Shown here piece by piece: positions 42,739 to 53,631 of a stretch of 64,000 nucleotides of DNA (the first letter of the stretch is position 1; each line of letters starts with the position of its first letter). The notes below the pieces were generated by a model, which ran no database searches, was not told the origin of the DNA, and saw nothing but the letters and a program-made list of their open reading frames with translations. The translations under genes and the position numbers were made by a program. This DNA comes from Lampris incognitus (lineage: Eukaryota; Chordata; Actinopteri; Lampriformes; Lampridae): positions 32,426,830 through 32,490,829 of the forward strand of contig NC_079222.1 of the NCBI RefSeq assembly GCF_029633865.1, given 5' to 3'.

Positions 42739-45700
42739 ATGCACCCCTCTATTTTGTTTGAAGATGCCAGTCTGGGGCACGTAACCCTTGCATCAGCAGA
42801 GTTTGGGTGTCCTCTCTGCCCCAAATTTTTAACCAAAAATGAGAGCGTGATCCAGAGACACCTAAACAACCACACAGAAAATGCAGTGCATTTCCATGGT
42901 ATGTTGATGAGACGTATCTGTTGGAGATCATATACTAATACATGTAATAGTAATGTTTAAGGATATTTGTGTTTTTGCATGTATAAGATTGTCATATTTA
43001 AGCATTGTTAAAATTGAGTTGCACTGTTTGAGGTCTGTTGATAAGATGTTGCACCTGTTGAAATCGTCATAACAGTTTCAATTAAGGAAAAAAAACAATC
43101 GTATAAGTTATTGTTTATAGAATGTAAAGTAATTTTTTGTTTCTCAGTTATGACATTAAGGTTTTTAAGACAAATGTCTCTCCCTTTACAGAAAAAAAAT
43201 CTGCAAATGCAACATGCCTTGCCGTGACAAAGGTCATTTTCATTGTCCTTTTTGTGACACGACTATAATCCGGGAAGACTTTGTATCACCACATGTGAGT
43301 GACTGTTTTAAAAGATGTGTTGTGGTGGTGCCACCTCATCATCAGTCCTCACCACCTCATCATCAGTCCCCACCACCTCATCATCAGTCCTCACCACCTC
43401 ATCATCAGTCCTCACCGTCATCATCTGAAAACTTAATTGCGCAGTTACTGGAACATTCTTATGCACTCGCCCCTTCAGCTACAACCACAGAGGAAGCAGT
43501 CACTCAAGAACTTTCATCTTCCCGTGTGACTTGCCCTCACTGCAACCTTGTACTATACAAAAGGAATTTGACATTACACATTAAAAGAAAACACAGTCAA
43601 CAAACAGATATCTCGGCCAAATCACATCTTAAAAGCACATGTGTTGACCAAAATAATGGTGTTTATGCTGTCTGGAAGACCGCAAAGGGTTTCGGTGTCC
43701 CGGTGCATGTGCAGAGCAAAACGTGGGGCCGGCAACATGTGTCAAAATGCGAGATGGAGGACTGTCGGCAGTATCATTTACTAGCTCAAAGGAGTGGCCT
43801 CTCCCACAGCTTGTGCCAACACATTCGTTCTGTTGATTACTGTGGCCCCACTGGCAGCGAGGAACCACTGCAACACCAGGTTCTGTCTGAAATGGTGCAA
43901 AACAAGTTCTTTGGAGAGTCTAAGATGGAATTATGCAAAAAGAGACAAAAGGAAGCTGAGGAAGTTCATGTCCCATTATGTGTGTTGGTGGAACTTGGTG
44001 GTGTGCAAAATAAAATTTGCCTCTCCATCTATGAGCCATTATTGCACCACTACAGCACTTTGGGCCGAGTCATGGTCAGTTATAATGTAAAAAACAACAC
44101 CTGGCATTGCCCCTGTGCAAAGGCCCGTAGATCTTGTCCCCATAAAAACATAGCAAAGTGGCACCTTTTTCAAACACGCAAAGAACTTTTCATAACTGCA
44201 CCTCAGACCACAACCACACCACCAACATCACCAGTGACAACTCACCCTGTCAGTCAACCCCCAACTTCAGGGATGGCGAGAACTGTGAGATATGTTTACG
44301 AAAACAAAAAATACCCGCCACTCTCCCTGAAGAGGCCACAGCTCGAAAAGCTTACCCTAAGGAGTTGCTGCCATCGGAAAAAACATGCAAGCTGTGTCCA
44401 GGAAATCCTGAATTGGAGGAGGCCAAGCTAATCACCCCAAAAGCCAGAGTAGTTGGCATGGAAGGTGTAATAGAAAGTAAGTTAAATACATCTTGAGATT
44501 TATAACATACAGCTAATTTCATGCCCTAATGTTTGTATCTATGTCCATTACAGACATCTCAACTTACAATAGAAGGTGCACCAAATGCCAAATGGTGTAC
44601 CGATACCAGGAGTGGACAGATGGTCTGAATAATTTCAATGACCACGTCATCCTCACGCTGCAACTTTGTCTGTATTTGAGGCACAATCTCCAGGTGTGTG
44701 TGAAGTAATAGTTAATTCCTCATTAGCTCCTCAGTAACTACTCTAATTTTGTGTACCTTATTGTAAAGTGTTGGCATTATTTCGTGTAGGAAATATAAAT
44801 TTTGTAGGCATTTACTGCAGTACATTTTCTGGTACAATGATAGCAGGGATTGCTCTTACTAATTGTTACTGATACTTTTCTGGGTATTCGTATCATTCCT
44901 GATATTTTCCTGTTATTCTTTTGTATTTAATATAGAATCATGTGTCCGTGTCTCGAGTCATCACCTCTCTTGAGACTTTGTGGAAGATGAAGTTTCCAGC
45001 CACTGACTTAATTTTTCAAGGATACTGCCAATTCGAGGCACTTTGCAACACAGAGTACAAATACTCTTGTGTAAATTGTGGCTTCTACCCTCCTGTGGTG
45101 ATTATGGACCTCCACAGAAAATGAGTTTTCAATCTTGAGAGTATGTCTCCCTTTAGTTTCCATTTATATATTTATCTTGTAAAATATTTAATTGACATAA
45201 CATTTATTCACAATAGTATCATTCATTAAAGGGTAAAATTTACTGTTGTGTTTGGCAATTTCATTTAGTGAACTGGAACAACCACATACTGACTTTCATG
45301 GTGAGCACGACATGCCGGCATTCTGGGAATCGGTTCATCTGCACATGATCAGCCGAGGATTTTGTAAGTGCGAGTCTGTCTAGATTATAAAAATCCAGCA
45401 AGTTTCATCGAAGTTGGTGTGTGCTCCTCAGAATTAACAGTATTTTAATGTCTATGTTTTCCATGAAGTCTCCTCACAGAACCCATTTGTTGTTAAACCA
45501 ACATATGACAACTGGGCACCTTGGATTGGAGGGGAGACTAGGAAAAGCAGTACTGTCCTAAACACAGAGTTTGAAAAGGTGCCACTGCAGAGGTCCTCTG
45601 GTGAACATCAGCTAGGTGATATAACAGAGGACTGCCTCGCTGATGAGCTGCAAAAACAGAAGGTACAGTCACCCATGATCTTGTTTAGTTTGTTCTTATT

Positions 45701-46894
45701 TTTAATTAAATACATTTGCAAATGACAATTTAATGTCATTGTATATGAGATGCATTTATCATTATTCATCTGAAATGCAACATTACAATGTAAGGTATAT
45801 GTTTTTATTTTTATGTACTCTTGCCACAACCAAGGGAAAACACTCACAATGAGTTAAACTTATTTTTAAAGACAAATAAATGAGCTGACAGCCAAAGGAA
45901 TTTCCATTTTTGGATGAATAAAGTAATCAGATCGCCACAGAGTGATACATTTAATTGACTCAAGATATTATGGTGTAGGTATCCACCATTCGAAAGCTGT
46001 GCAAATCCTGCAACGTGGACACAAAGGGGTTCCGTGGGGACCTTATTAACTGGCTGCGGGAGGAGATGAAGACCAGGCAGACCTATGACAAGGTCTTTCA
46101 GTCAATTTGGGGGGCCTCTGGTGAGTGTAGAAATGTAAAATTATTACAATAATTACATAAAATAAAGGTGGAAGTTAGACTAAATATTTTGTATTCTCAG
46201 AGGTGGATGGTCCGTCATTACGTGCCCCCATGGAGTTGTTTACAGTATTAAGTTCAACCTCAGAGCAGAAAGCCCCAGGGATTTTGCAGACCTCCTACTG
46301 TCATAGAAGCATTTACCTAATGTTTGTGTTTACGACTTTGCACTCGGATTGGTGGCCCATGCTAATTTGAGAGTTACAGACAACCCTCCATTCCAGCCGT
46401 TTGAGGGAAGACTTGCTGACCCAACAAATGACAATGTTGAGGCTGCTGCTCATGGCAAACCCAAAGTGCATCTCCCGTGGTTGTTTGAGAAACTTGAACA
46501 TCAAGATTCAAATGGCCATCCTGTTACAGGCTCAAGCAAACACTATGTCCTGTATGACAAATTTCATCAGGCAAATACAAAAGACCCACAGGATGTACCA
46601 AGAAGGATACACATTGTTCCAGAACTTCAGGCAGCTTTCAACAGTCAGGTTGCAGAGCAACTCTTTGCTTGTCTGCGAAAAAATTACTTTTTGAACAACA
46701 TGGGGCCTTCTGCTCACATCTTCCTGATGCGCCACATCCTTGAACACAGAAACAACCTTCAAAATGACAAACTGGTGAAACGTCTGTTAAGAAGAGGTCT
46801 ACTTCTTCAACAGCTGCACAATATTACCCTGTCAGACTTGGGCCAAGTGATACTAGGTTCATGTCAAACTTTTAATCTTACACAGGAACATTAA
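42739..46894 (+). pseudogene. HMGXB3-like / KDZ-transposase-like gene, multi-exon, with frame lesions
   Basis: Exons by splice signals and protein continuity: 42739-42898 (zinc finger, FGCPLCPKFL...HLNNH), 43192-44476, 44554-44693, 44936-45140, 45269-45363, 45469-45662, 45979-46120, 46201-46894. Exon 43192 on holds two more zinc-finger-like units (CPFCDTTI...HVSDC; CPHCNLVLYKRNLTLHIKRK), a tandem HHQSSPP tract (43337-43420) and a CxC4/SWIM-like cluster (WHCPCAKARRSCPHKNIAKW). Later exons add CxxC pairs (RRCTKCQMVYRYQEWTDGLN; YSCVNCGFYPPVVIMDLH). The last exon carries a KDZ-like core with YDFA, FEGRL and FNSQVAEQLFACLRK. Lesions: apparent one-base losses in A-runs at 43192-43199 and about 44306, a TGA at 45122, a shift at the 45140 donor or 45269 acceptor, a frameshift near 46220 and a TAG near 46304. 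Family assignment is from recognisable blocks. I cannot tell transposase from host-derived gene by sequence alone. Confidence 0.75.
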
Positions 46895-47262
46895 TTATTT
46901 GACATGAAATTGTTTGACAATTTCATAATTTTGTTTTGTTTTTGTATTGTGTCTTTCTAAGTATATCCTGCAGTTAAGTGGTAATAACAGTGTAGATAAT
47001 GCAGTGTGTATTATGTGTGTATTTGTATAAGTATGTGTGCATAAATATATATTTATATATATATTATTTGTATTTTAAAAAAGTACTACACTGCACAGCT
47101 GATGTCAGATGATTGTATTTTGCACACTTGAGTTGAAGATGATCAGAAAAATGGATAGCTCCTCTCATCCCTGAAGCACAGTAGAGCATTATTATTTATT
47201 TATTTTGGATAATATATCTTAGCAATTGTTGATTGCTTCAATGTTTGTAAATGCATTCCTCA

Positions 47263-47268
47263 AATAAA
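47263..47268 (+). terminator. Polyadenylation signal of the KDZ-like gene
   Basis: AATAAA in CAAATAAAGAATATAAAAAA, about 370 bases after the last stop and about 35 bases before the right inverted repeat. Transcription would end inside the element. Confidence 0.6.
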
Positions 47269-47301
47269 GAATATAAAAAAGACGGATTGACATTGGATGT
47301 A

Positions 47302-47400
47302 AAATGGCGGAGCAGTTCGGGACTGTAATAAAATAGACGAAGAAGAACAACTTCCGGTATGGATTGGATATCCATGCACCATCTTGTTGCAGTTGAGTGC
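47302..47400 (-). repeat. Right terminal inverted repeat
   Basis: Mirror copy of 41986-42088. It begins ATGTAAAATGGCGGAGCAGT on the plus strand and ends near TGCAGTTGAGTGC. Confidence 0.8.
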
Positions 47401-47404
47401 TCTT

Positions 47405-47560
47405 GGGAGATTTCACCGGCACCTTGCTGGTTAACAGTACCGGTGGCAGTCGTTGGTAGCCCTGGGCCTCGACCGATCCGGTATGGAAATCTCATTTATG
47501 GTCTGCATATTTGATTTGGCAAAGATTTTACACCGGATACCCTTCCTGATATAACCCTCT
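47405..47560 (-). mobile_element. 5' UTR remainder of the split RTE LINE
   Basis: In complement this matches the start of the RTE copy at 15388-15485 block by block (AAATATG.AGA.CATAAAT, ATTTCCATACCGGATC, CCGGTACTGTT..CCAGCA.GGTGC). It then stops at the right inverted repeat. It is the far side of the insertion described at 41986-47400. Confidence 0.7.
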
Positions 47561-47639
47561 CCATTTATCCGGGCTTGGGAGCGGCCCTAAGAATGCACTG
47601 GCTTGTGCATCCTCAATGGCTGTGTTTTTTTTCCTGTTT

Positions 47640-47790
47640 ATATACATCAATTTGGCCCTGTGATGGCCTGAAGGCCTGTCCAGGGTTTCTCTCTGCCTGC
47701 CATCCAATGACTGCTAGGTTAGGCTCCAGCATCCCTGCGACCTTGAGAGCAGGATAAGCGGTTTGGATAATGGATGGATGGATGGATATA
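47640..47790 (+). mobile_element. tRNA-type SINE, 3' end
   Basis: GGCCCTGTGATGGCCTGAAG, CCAATGACTGCTAGGTTAGG and AAGCGGTTTGGATAATGGAT, then (GGAT)n. Only the terminal 150 bp is present. Confidence 0.75.
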
Positions 47791-47836
47791 TATATACGTC
47801 AGTTCATATCCATTCAACTCAAAGTCCACACCCTTC

Positions 47837-50209
47837 TCAGGGCTGAACTAAGTCTGATATGGCTATTGTATTGAATGGTTTTTTGAATTGATTGAAATAT
47901 TCTTTGATCTTTTGGAAATTGGCATATATGCTTCTGCCGTTAACGTGGATAATTGATATTTTATGATCAGACTTAACCTTAGTGTTAAACTGATCCTCTG
48001 TGTAATAACAGTAGTTGTTGATATTATTAAATAAATTATTTTCTGAATCGATATCACTTTCCATATCTTGTGATTTAGATTACATTACAGTCATTTAGCC
48101 GACACTTTTATCCAAAGCGACTTACAATAAGTGCATTTAACGTAGGAAATCAGGAGAACTACTAGTCATCAGAGGTCATAAGTGCATCTTCTCTCTAAAC
48201 AAGCATCTAAGAGCAAAACCAGTGCTAAAGTAAAAGCGAAAGAAAGAGTTTTTTTTTTTAATGAGTGAATACAATAAGTGCTAAGAGCAAGTAACAGGGT
48301 AGTAGTTCTTGGAAGAGGTGAGTTTTCAACCTGAGCCGAAAGATGCTGTCCTGACATCAGTGGGGAGTTCATTCCACCACTGTGGGGCCAGGACAGAAAA
48401 GAGCCGTGACCGGGTCGATCGGCAGCAAGGGCCTCTGAGCGATGGGGGAACCAGGCGTCCAGAGGCAGCAGAGTGAAGTGGTCGGGCGGGAGTGTAGGGC
48501 TTGACCTAGGCCTGGAGATAGGAAGGAGCTGTTCCTTTCACTGCCCTGTAGGCTAGCACCAGAGTCTTAAACTGGATGCGAGCAGCTACTGGAAGCCAGT
48601 GTAGAGACATGAGAAGAGGAGTTGTGTGGGAGAACTTAGGGCGGTTGAACACCAGACGAACTGTAGCTTTCTGAACAAGCTCCAGAGGTCTGATGGCCGA
48701 CGCCGGGGCGCCAGCAAGGAGGGAGTTGCAGTAGTCCAGCTGGGAGATGACCAGATCCTGGATGAGTACCTGTGCCGTCTTGTCGGTGAGGAATGGGTGA
48801 ATCCTGATGTTATAGAGGAGAAATCTGCAGGAGCAAGCAACTGATGCAACGTTTTCAGCAAACGACAGTTGGTCATCCAGGATCACACCCAAACTCCTTG
48901 CAGTCCGAGTTGGCGTCACCATGGTGTTGTCAATGGTGATGGCCAGGTCTCGGTGCGGGCAACCTTTCCCCGGGAGGAACATCAGCTCTGTCTTGTCCAG
49001 ATTGAGCTTCAGGTGGGGTGCTGCTTTATGCTCAATATATTCAAAAGTTTTCAATCCCAGTTTGTCATATTTTGTAGTTTTTGTTGTTTGCTGATTGTGA
49101 TTATCTCCAGATGGAGATGAATGACTTCTTTCAGAACTTGTCATAGCTGATTGCATTTAGTATTTATTTAGTCACTCTCAGATTTTTCATTACCTTGTTG
49201 TGTTGTTCTTTTGTACTCACTGGTATTTATCAAATTCCTCAATGTCTCTGATGACCAGCACTTTGGTTTCTTCTGGTGTTCTGTTTAATTTCATGAAGAT
49301 TTTACAGTTTGTTGACCATGTAGATTGGATTTTCCTCTGCTTTCTCAAGAAGCGTGCCTTTTTGGCAATTCTTGGCATGCTTTTTAGTCAGGTATTCGTT
49401 CAAGTAGGCATCTGATCCCTTCAGCTTTTTTCTCCTTGCCTTAGCAATGCGGTTTTATACTTTCTGTTCGAAAACCTTATTATTATGGCCAGTTTATCAC
49501 TCTTGTATTTCCGAGGGAGAGGGTGACATGCTTCAGTGTCGCTGTTGTCCACTTCAGTTTCCTTAGACTGAAGGAAAAAAGTCACCTTTTGCTCCAAAGA
49601 TTTGGAGTCCTGCTCACTGAATTCCCCCAACCGTTCATTGTCGTCACTGCCTGGGCGTATGACTGGGGTTTAGTCTCCAACCTGGTGACAATGATGTCGT
49701 TCATTTGCATGTACTGCTCGAAATCACTCACCCGGTTCTCCAGGAATACGATTCTCTTATCCTTCTCTGTGTTTTGTGGTCTCAGGGCCTTGACTTCTTC
49801 CACCAGGTCCACAATCGTTTTCGCAACCTCCTCCATCACAAAGTCAAGCAAAGATTTTAAATCTTCCCCGGTTGGGAGATTCTTTTTGTCCTGTGCCGTT
49901 TTTTTTTATTTTTAATTTTTTTTACCACGTCTTTATCTGTTATGGACCCTGAGTCTGCAATATAGTTTTCAGCTGAGTTTTGTTTGTGCCAGCTAGTTAG
50001 CTTAGCCAGTTAGTTAGCTTAGCTAGCCACGGGTGCAGCTGTCGTCTTTTTCAGTCGTAACTCTCCCACTTTTGTCCGCAGTTGCCCAATAGTGGTTTGA
50101 TGTAAACTGATGTCTTTCAGTGTAAAAGTAGTCTTTCTTGATGTAAGGGAAAAAAATCAGGTGTCGGAGCTTGCAAAAGGATCAACTGCTCTCTCCGCCG
50201 TCTTGACTG
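47837..50209 (-). mobile_element. 5' half of the Rex1-type LINE (ORF1 and endonuclease start)
   Basis: On the minus strand from 50209 there is a 5' UTR containing AAGACGGCGGAGAG. An ORF1 follows at 49851-49421 with a coiled-coil stretch (EEVKALRPQNTEKDKRIVFL, ENRVSDFEQYM) and basic SNRKYKTALLRQG. The start of ORF2 is at 49156-49025. It is interrupted by the L2 insertion and then continues at 48064-47837 with the endonuclease opening (HKISIIHVNGRSIYANFQKI, NTIAISD). The 5' edge abuts GAAATA at 50210-50215. The 3' end of the same LINE is at 39668. Confidence 0.75.
48079..49022 (-). mobile_element. L2-type LINE 3' fragment inserted in the Rex1 LINE
   Basis: The minus-strand frame at 49022-48506 encodes the C-terminal RT region: LNLDKTELMFLPGKG, RSLGVILDDQLSFAENV, VISQLDYCNSLLAGAP, LHWLPVAARIQFKTLVLAYR. 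The 3' UTR ends CTTTGGATAAAAGTGTCGGC, AAATGACTGTAATGTAAT, the highly conserved tail of fish L2-type LINEs. It interrupts the Rex1 endonuclease frame, whose halves continue on both sides. Confidence 0.85.
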
Positions 50210-52225
50210 GAAATACGCAATGAGCTATCCTTTGGTCCATGGGAGAAAGTAAGCCTCAGGGGCCCAGGGCTGTGAAGAACAGGCAAGTACAGTCTGAGGT
50301 ACTTAGTGAGCCCCATTGTGCAGCTATTGCAGTAGAGAAGGATCAGCCTGACCCTTTAGTTACTATTCAGAGAGCAGTGGGCCAGCAAGATAAACATAGC
50401 CGAATTAGGAAAAAATGTGTCAGAGCTCACCAGTGCGCTCAAAGAAATGGCAGCGCTCCAGGCCCAGCAGACAGAGAGTCAAGCTGTGGACATAGACTGC
50501 TGCCAAGGTATGAGGATGAGCAACCCATCTGCTTCAAGTGTAGAGGGGTAGGGCACTTGGGTAAGAGATGCCACCAGACAGACACATAGCCGTCAGGACA
50601 AGGGGACGCCAGAGCCCTCTGCTGCTCAGGAAAACTGGCTCCCTCGGTTGCTAGGAGCCAGGCAATTCGAGGGGAGGTTAGTGGCTCAACTAAAGCCCCA
50701 CTTAGCCGAGAAAGAATACTAGAACATGCAATTGGTGAATGCCGAGCAGTAGATATCAAAATAAATGATGTAAAGGCATAATGTCTACTAGATACTGGCA
50801 GCAATGTTAGTGCCATTTCAGAGAGTTTCCTCGGGGAACATTTATCTGGAAATGTCAATGACCTTATTTTTACATTTGAGTGGTTAAAGATAACTGCAGT
50901 TGATCGGTTGAATATACCTTACATAGGTTATCTGGAGCTAGAAGTGGAGGCCATAGGACTTACCATCCCTGAGAGTGGGTTCCTGATTGTTAAAGATTTA
51001 CCCTATTCCCCTTCATTTCCGGGACTATTAGGCATGAACATCATTAAGTGGTGCAGACAGAATTTGACACCAAGTTAGGTGGAAAGCTTGAGTCAGGTTG
51101 GAGGCAGGTATTTCAGCAAATGCGTACAGTCAGCATCGTAGACAAGCCTAGCTTCACCCATGTGTCTGGCAAGTGCGTCGTTCACCTACCAGCCTTTACT
51201 GTAGCTACAATGCTGGCCAAGGGACTCAAGACTGTGAAGGAGGATGGCCCTTTATGGCTGTTTGAGCCTGTTAGTGCTTCATTACCAGGGGGTCTACTTG
51301 TTGTGCCCACCTTAGTGACATCAGAGAATTATATGGTTGTGAATGTGTTTCAGGAGGATGTTTGGTTGCAGCCTAGGACTAGCCTAGAGAGGCTGTCTCC
51401 TATGGAGAGTATTGGCGGGGGTGAGCCCTGTGAAGTGAAGTTCCAGAGAATTTCAGCAGAAATTGAACGGGTTACTGTGGACACTGAGGTGAGCAAGCCA
51501 CCTGTTACACAGTCCCTTCCAGAGAAAGTTAAAATCGGAGGTAGCCCAGAGCAGCAGGCCCTGTTGGGTGAGTTATGTGAGAAGTACTCTCATATATTTG
51601 TAGCTGAGGATGAGGACTTAGGTTACACTGACAACGTGCAGCATGAGATACAACTGACAGACGATGTACCAGTGACCCAGCCTTACAGAAAAATCCCACC
51701 AACACAGTATAGGGAAGTAAGGGAGCATATAACCAAATTGTTGAAAAAGGGAGTCATCTAAGAGAGTGTGAGTGCATATGCCTCACCTATATTACTTGTA
51801 CAGAAGACTGACGGTACTTCGAGGTTGTGTGTTGACTACATGAAGCTTGATGCTAACACAAGATGTGATGCATTTCCTCTGCCCAAAATTGATGAGAGTT
51901 TTGACGCATTGGGAGGTGCTACGTTTTTCTCAACAGGTAGACTTAGCTAGCGACTATCATCAGGTGGCCATGCATGAAAGGCATAGGGAAAAGACTGCCT
52001 TTACCACACCATTCAGTGTATTTGAGTATGTTCATATGCCTTTTGGCATGTGCAATAGGCCTACAACATTTCAGAGACTAATGAAGGCCACCATGAGTGT
52101 GACCTTATTTTTCAAATCCTTTTAGTCTGTTTAAATGATCTCCTCATCTACTCTCGAACATTTGAAGAACATTTAGAGAGGTTGGGGACAGTGTTTAAGC
52201 ATCTAGCTGAGACAGGCCTCAAGGT
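50210..52225 (+). mobile_element. Ty3/gypsy element, 3' gag and pol (NC, protease, RT), broken
   Basis: This continues the gag cut at 39661. The nucleocapsid CCHC knuckle is CFKCRGVGHLGKRC at about 50530-50575. The protease active-site block LLDTGSNVSAIS is at about 50785, just after a TAA. The RT lead is at 51600-51761 (PYRKIPPTQYREVREHITKL), then a TAA at 51760. RT blocks: YASPILLVQKTDGTSRLCVD, LASDYHQVAMHERHREKTAF, YVHMPFGMCNRPTTFQRLM. The catalytic Y-x-D-D box reads C-L-N-D at about 52130, so an essential aspartate is replaced. It stops at 52225 in another repeat. RNase H, integrase and the 3' LTR are missing. Confidence 0.82.
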
Positions 52226-52444
<219 letters not shown>

Positions 52445-52815
52445 CTATTCCATTGCCTACCAACATGGGGATCGGTAGTTCGAATCCCCATGTTACTCTG
52501 TGTCCCTACAGACACAATTGGCCGTGTCTGCGGGTTGGAAGCCGGATGTGGGTATGTGTCCTGGTCGCTGCACTAGTGCTTCCTCTGGTCGGTCAGGGCG
52601 CCTGTTTGGGGGGGAATAAACATGATCCATGTGCTACGTCCCACTGGTGAAACTCCTGAGTCAGGCAAAAAGAAGCGGCTGGCGACTCCACATGTATGGG
52701 AGGAGGCATGTGGTAGTCTGCAGCCCTCCCCGGATCGGCAGAGGGGGGTGAAGCAGCGACCGGCCAATTAAGTGTATGAGTGGGGTAATTGGCCGGATAC
52801 AACTGGGGAGAAAAA
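52445..52815 (+). mobile_element. tRNA-derived SINE
   Basis: Family copy with box B (GTTCGAATCCCC) but lacking the first bases of the head and with internal deletions around 52495 and 52610. The tail is AACTGGGGAGAAAAAAATCC. Confidence 0.78.
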
Positions 52816-53621
52816 AATCCAAAGATTTTTTTTTTAATATGAAGTCACAAGTCATTGTCAATCTACACATCAATGCAGAACTACGGTATGCAAATTAAGA
52901 CAACTATACTCATCAGCATGCAAGGTCATTAATTAATTCCATGATGTACCAAAAAATAAAGGCGTGACCAAATCATGTGCTGATGTGACCATCTGAGAAG
53001 GTAGTCTGGAGCCCAGAACACAGAGAACAGTAAAGGGCAGAGACAGGTAGAGAAAGCAACCGAAGAGAGAATGATGAACAACTTTGTGTCAAAGAGTGAC
53101 TAATGACTAATGATTTTGACCTTGGCCCTTTGACCCCTCCCCCTGTCAAAAGATGATGGATGATCCATCTGTTTGACTGGGGCTTTGATTTTATCAGATC
53201 TTTTAGCGTGTCCATTATATCATAAATCAAATGGCATGCTGTGATTCATATAATCTGCATAACAGGGTGACCCCCTGATAAAACGACCAGGGTAAAGATC
53301 AATTTGGATGGAAGTCAAGGTTGCTTTCCTTCAAATGATGTTCTCAGAGGTGGTCATCTGGATTTTTCACACATATCATCAATCAACTGTCATACTGTTA
53401 TTTATATAACCCTCCTAAAAGGTTGTTCCTGTCAAAGATGTTTCAAAAAACAAGCCTGGCCATGCCCCCCCCCCCGCCCAAGATTCCTCCTCTGGCCCAG
53501 TCCCCGACCAATCAGGTTATCAGATGTCTGAACAGGTTTTTTTGTTTTTTCAGCCAAATTTTAAATTTACCGCCGGAGCATTTTTCCCACATTAAAAGAA
53601 AAAAAGGAAAATCATAATAAA
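52816..53621. other. No gene seen
   Basis: No exon or familiar repeat was supported. CATATAATCTGCATAACAGGG-type and CCTCCTAAAAGG motifs suggest an unidentified repeat. Confidence 0.3.
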
Positions 53622-53631
53622 ATATATGCAG

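Larger units (their letters stand above)
41986..47400 (+). mobile_element. Candidate autonomous KDZ-type DNA transposon with terminal inverted repeats
   Basis: About 100 bp at the left end (41986-42088) recur in inverted orientation at the right end (47302-47400) with only a few differences. The first shared bases are CAACTGCAACAAGATGG. Between them lie a promoter-like region, one multi-exon transposase-like gene in the same orientation, and an AATAAA signal 20 bases before the right repeat. Both outer flanks belong to one minus-strand RTE LINE. The right flank continues that LINE's 5' UTR, and the left flank resumes it at the AACTATGCTAC block, so the 5.4-kb unit moved in as a block. A clean target duplication was not found. 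KDZ (Kyakuja-Dileera-Zisupton) elements are the closest known superfamily. Confidence 0.65.

Noticed and set aside
43337-43420. Possible CRISPR-like tandem repeat
   Set aside because: The CATCATCAGTCC repeats encode the HHQSSPP tract of the KDZ-like gene. There are no spacers, and the locus is from a vertebrate.
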